Source: Gemmatimonadota bacterium | Lineage (GTDB): Bacteria; Gemmatimonadota; Gemmatimonadetes; Gemmatimonadales; GWC2-71-9 | Assembly: GCA_027294815.1 (NCBI GenBank) | Contig: JAPULP010000369.1 | Coordinates: forward strand, 1 to 9,658 | Length of the DNA stretch: 9,658 nucleotides | Direction of reading: 5' to 3' | In this document: piece after piece, positions 7,249 to 9,658 of the stretch | How the letters are laid out: every line of letters begins with the position of its first letter | Numbering within the stretch: the first letter of the stretch is position 1 | Notes under the pieces: model-generated | Seen by the model: only the letters and a program-made list of their open reading frames with translations | Database searches by the model: none | Told to the model about the DNA's origin: nothing | Translations under genes and position numbers: made by a program

Positions 7249-7254
7249 TAGATT
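7249..7254 (+). promoter_or_regulatory. Possible -10 element of leuS
   Basis: TAGATT lies nine bases before the leuS ATG, with no Shine-Dalgarno in the gap and no good -35 partner at 16-18 bases. The TANNNT form at this distance would suit a leaderless or nearly leaderless transcript, but six bases alone are weak evidence. Confidence 0.2.
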
Positions 7255-7263
7255 ACCGCCACC

Positions 7264-9658
7264 ATGAATGACACTGTTCGAGCACCGGAAGCCTACGATC
7301 CGACAGCCATCGAGGCCAAATGGCGCGGCCGGTGGGACGAGCGGCAGACCAACGCCGCCAACCTGGACGCTGCCAAGCGGCCCTATTTCAACCTCATGAT
7401 GTTCCCCTACCCGTCGGCAGAGGGCCTTCACGTGGGGAACGTCTTCGCGTTCGTCGGGAGCGACATCCATGGCCGTACCAGGCGGTTGCAGGGGTACGAG
7501 GTGTTCGAACCGCTCGGCTTCGATGCGTTCGGTATTCACTCCGAAAACTACGCCCTGAAGGTCAACACGCATCCGGGCAGGCTCATTCCCCGGAACATCG
7601 AGCGATTCCGTGAGCAGCTGAAACGAGTCGGTTTGATGATTGACTGGAAGCATGAGCTCTCGACCACTGATCCGGCGTACTACAAGTGGACCCAGTGGAT
7701 CTTTCTGCAGTTGTTCAAGGCCGGTCTCGCCGTGAAAAAGTCAGCTCCGGTCAACTGGTGCCCCGAGTGCAAGACCGTGCTGGCCAACGAGCAAGTCATC
7801 GACGGCTACTGTGAACGCCACCCCGAGGTAAAGGTCCACCAGCGCTTCCTCGAACAGTGGTTCTTCACGATCACCGATTATGCCCAGCGACTCCTGGATA
7901 AGCTCGAGTCGCTCGATTGGTCCGAATCGACTCGGCTCATGCAGATAAACTGGATTGGGCGTTCTGAGGGGGCGGAACTCGAATTTGCTACTCCCACGGG
8001 ACAATCGATTCGTGTCTTCACCACCAGGCCCGACACGGTCTTTGGCGCTCCGTGGGTCGTTTTGGCGCCCGAGCATCCGCTCGTTGAGGCGCTGACCGCC
8101 GCCGAGCAGCGAAACGACGTCGAAACGTACCGGCGTCAGGCGGCGGATATGGACATCGTTTCACGAAAGGTTGGGGATAAGGAAAAGACCGGTGTCTTCA
8201 CCGGATCCTACGCGCGCAACCCGGCCACCGGCGAAGACATTCCCATTTGGATTGCGGACTACGTGCTCATGGAGTACGGCACGGGGGCCATCATGGCCGT
8301 CCCCGGGCACGACAAGCGCGATTTTGAGTTTGCACGAACATTCGGTCTTCCTATCGTCAAGGTGGTAGAGCCCGATGCACGTGGCCCGGACGGTGAACCG
8401 CTCGAGCTCCCAACCGATACCTGGGATGGAAAGCTCGTAAACAGCGGGCGGTTTGACGGTGTGCCCTGCCGGGAAGCCGCCAAGGCCATCACCGACTGGT
8501 TGGAACAACAAGGAACGGCACACCACAAAACGCAGTACCGCCTGCACGACTGGTGTATCTCCAGGCAACGCTATTGGGGACCGCCAATCCCAATCATCTA
8601 CTGCGATAAGTGCGGAACGGTGCCGGTCCCCGAGGAAGATCTCCCGGTCGTATTGCCGGATACGGAAGATTTTCAACCGGACGAGAGTGGTGTGTCGCCG
8701 TTGGCCCGCCTGGAAGAGTGGTATCACGTCGAGTGTCCAACGTGCGGGGCAAAAGCGCGGCGCGAGACGGACGTCTCCGATACCTTCCTCGATTCGGCTT
8801 GGTACTTCCTGCGGTATCCGTCGACGGATTTCTCCGATCGGCCCTTCGATGCGGAACTGACCAAACGCTGGCTTCCGGTGTCGCAGTATATCGGGGGCAA
8901 CGAACACGCCGTGCTGCACCTCATGTACTCCCGGTTCATCACGATGGCGCTGTACGATCTTGGTCACCTGCCGTTCGAAGAGCCGTATCGACGCTTCCGC
9001 GCGCACGGGACGATCGTTCGTGATGGCTCCAAGATGTCCAAGTCGCGTGGCAACGTGGTCATCCCGGACGACTACATCAATCGTTGGGGCGCGGACACCT
9101 TCAGGATGTTTCTGATGTTCCTCGGGCCCTATCAAGAGGGGGGGGATTTCCGCGCCGAGGGTATCTCGGGAATCCGCCGATTCCTGGAAAAAACCTGGAT
9201 CGCCGTCTGGGATACATCGGCAAGTGGTGGGTCACCCGATCCGGTGGTAGTCCGAAAGCTCCATCAGACGATCCGCAAAGTAACCGACGACATCGAGGGA
9301 CTTCGTTACAACACCGCGATATCGGCGTTGATGGAATACCTCAATACCGTGAGGAGCCGCGCCGCCGAAAACGGAACGAGTGCCCTCGGCGCCGAGACGC
9401 TGGGTCCGCTGTTGATCATGCTTGCGCCGTTCGCACCGCACATCTCGGAGGAGTGTTGGGAGCGGTTGGGACATTCGGAAAGCGTTTTTGATGCTCGGTG
9501 GCCGGAGTTCGACGAGGCACTCGCCGCGGAAGACGAAATACAACTCGTTGTGCAGGTCAACGGACGTGTTCGAGGACGGATCGCGGCCCCAGTCACCGTA
9601 TCGCAGGACGACGCTCTGAAACTCGCCCTGCAAGACGACGGTGTGAAGAAGCACGTGG
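7264..9658 (+). CDS. leuS: Leucyl-tRNA synthetase, last ~20-25 codons beyond the window
   Basis: Class I aminoacyl-tRNA synthetase that charges tRNA-Leu in the cytoplasm. 798 complete codons are present and remain in frame to the window edge; the sequence ends inside the C-terminal domain. The first signature is FPYPSAEGLHVGN (47-59), with HVGN (56-59) in place of HIGH, followed by a GIHSENYAL block, a combination I recall from several non-proteobacterial LeuRS proteins. Zinc site 1 is Cys166, Cys169, Cys183, His186; zinc site 2 is Cys447, Cys450, Cys491, Cys494. The CP1 editing domain is intact, with TTRPDT (253-258) and Asp350 in GHDKRDFEFA, so post-transfer editing is expected. KMSKS is at 590-594, followed by the anticodon-binding helical domain (about 660-760). 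An eight-G run lies at 9138-9145. The ATG has no Shine-Dalgarno but is the only start placing the N-terminus correctly. Confidence 0.98.
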   Translation, partial: MNDTVRAPEAYDPTAIEAKWRGRWDERQTNAANLDAAKRPYFNLMMFPYPSAEGLHVGNVFAFVGSDIHGRTRRLQGYEVFEPLGFDAFGIHSENYALKVNTHPGRLIPRNIERFREQLKRVGLMIDWKHELSTTDPAYYKWTQWIFLQLFKAGLAVKKSAPVNWCPECKTVLANEQVIDGYCERHPEVKVHQRFLEQWFFTITDYAQRLLDKLESLDWSESTRLMQINWIGRSEGAELEFATPTGQSIRVFTTRPDTVFGAPWVVLAPEHPLVEALTAAEQRNDVETYRRQAADMDIVSRKVGDKEKTGVFTGSYARNPATGEDIPIWIADYVLMEYGTGAIMAVPGHDKRDFEFARTFGLPIVKVVEPDARGPDGEPLELPTDTWDGKLVNSGRFDGVPCREAAKAITDWLEQQGTAHHKTQYRLHDWCISRQRYWGPPIPIIYCDKCGTVPVPEEDLPVVLPDTEDFQPDESGVSPLARLEEWYHVECPTCGAKARRETDVSDTFLDSAWYFLRYPSTDFSDRPFDAELTKRWLPVSQYIGGNEHAVLHLMYSRFITMALYDLGHLPFEEPYRRFRAHGTIVRDGSKMSKSRGNVVIPDDYINRWGADTFRMFLMFLGPYQEGGDFRAEGISGIRRFLEKTWIAVWDTSASGGSPDPVVVRKLHQTIRKVTDDIEGLRYNTAISALMEYLNTVRSRAAENGTSALGAETLGPLLIMLAPFAPHISEECWERLGHSESVFDARWPEFDEALAAEDEIQLVVQVNGRVRGRIAAPVTVSQDDALKLALQDDGVKKHV

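Noticed and set aside
7759..7821. Cys-x2-Cys ... Cys-x2-His zinc site in LeuRS as an unusual ligand change
   Set aside because: I recall a Cys-x2-His second half in Thermus-type LeuRS, so His186 in place of Cys is probably a normal variant.
8161..9135. Long open frame (324 codons) antisense to leuS
   Set aside because: It lies wholly opposite the catalytic core of leuS, shows no recognisable domain, and is the kind of frame expected opposite a GC-rich gene.

Overview
The window is an ordinary chromosomal stretch of a GC-rich (roughly 60%) bacterium, densely packed with six genes and no mobile element, RNA gene, repeat array or gap over about 115 bases. The Tat-exported glycosylasparaginase, the class V aminotransferase joined to serA and a leucyl-tRNA synthetase of the HVGN / GIHSEN type look to me like Gemmatimonadota or a neighbouring phylum (Acidobacteriota, Chloroflexota). 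This is an impression from remembered family members, not a placement.

Layout. Bases 1-829 (minus) carry the N-terminal 276 codons of a secreted N4-(beta-N-acetylglucosaminyl)-L-asparaginase, cut by the window edge. A 114-base divergent intergenic region (830-943) holds a good minus-strand promoter and a weaker plus-strand one. Bases 944-2331 (plus) hold a small two-helix membrane protein with TPR-like repeats, and a family 2 glycosyltransferase whose GTG start overlaps the preceding stop (GTGA). After 60 bases come a class V aminotransferase (2392-3480) and D-3-phosphoglycerate dehydrogenase serA (3477-5072), again joined by GTGA. These two can supply the first two steps of L-serine synthesis, with the class V enzyme probably in the role of phosphoserine aminotransferase. 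On the minus strand a complete methyl-accepting chemotaxis protein (5069-7204) meets serA tail to tail, the stop codons sharing four bases. A 59-base divergent gap then leads to leuS (7264 to the window end), which lacks only about its last 20-25 codons.

How they work together. The clear functional unit is aminotransferase-serA. The TPR protein and the glycosyltransferase probably act together at the inner face of the membrane on a lipid- or envelope-linked sugar, but their substrate cannot be read from sequence. The asparaginase, chemoreceptor and leuS look like independent neighbours. I found no new biological system. The points most worth a second look are the three-residue insertion at the chemoreceptor hairpin tip, the non-SerC aminotransferase coupled to serA, the two-gene membrane/glycosyltransferase unit, and the short leaders in the chemoreceptor-leuS gap.
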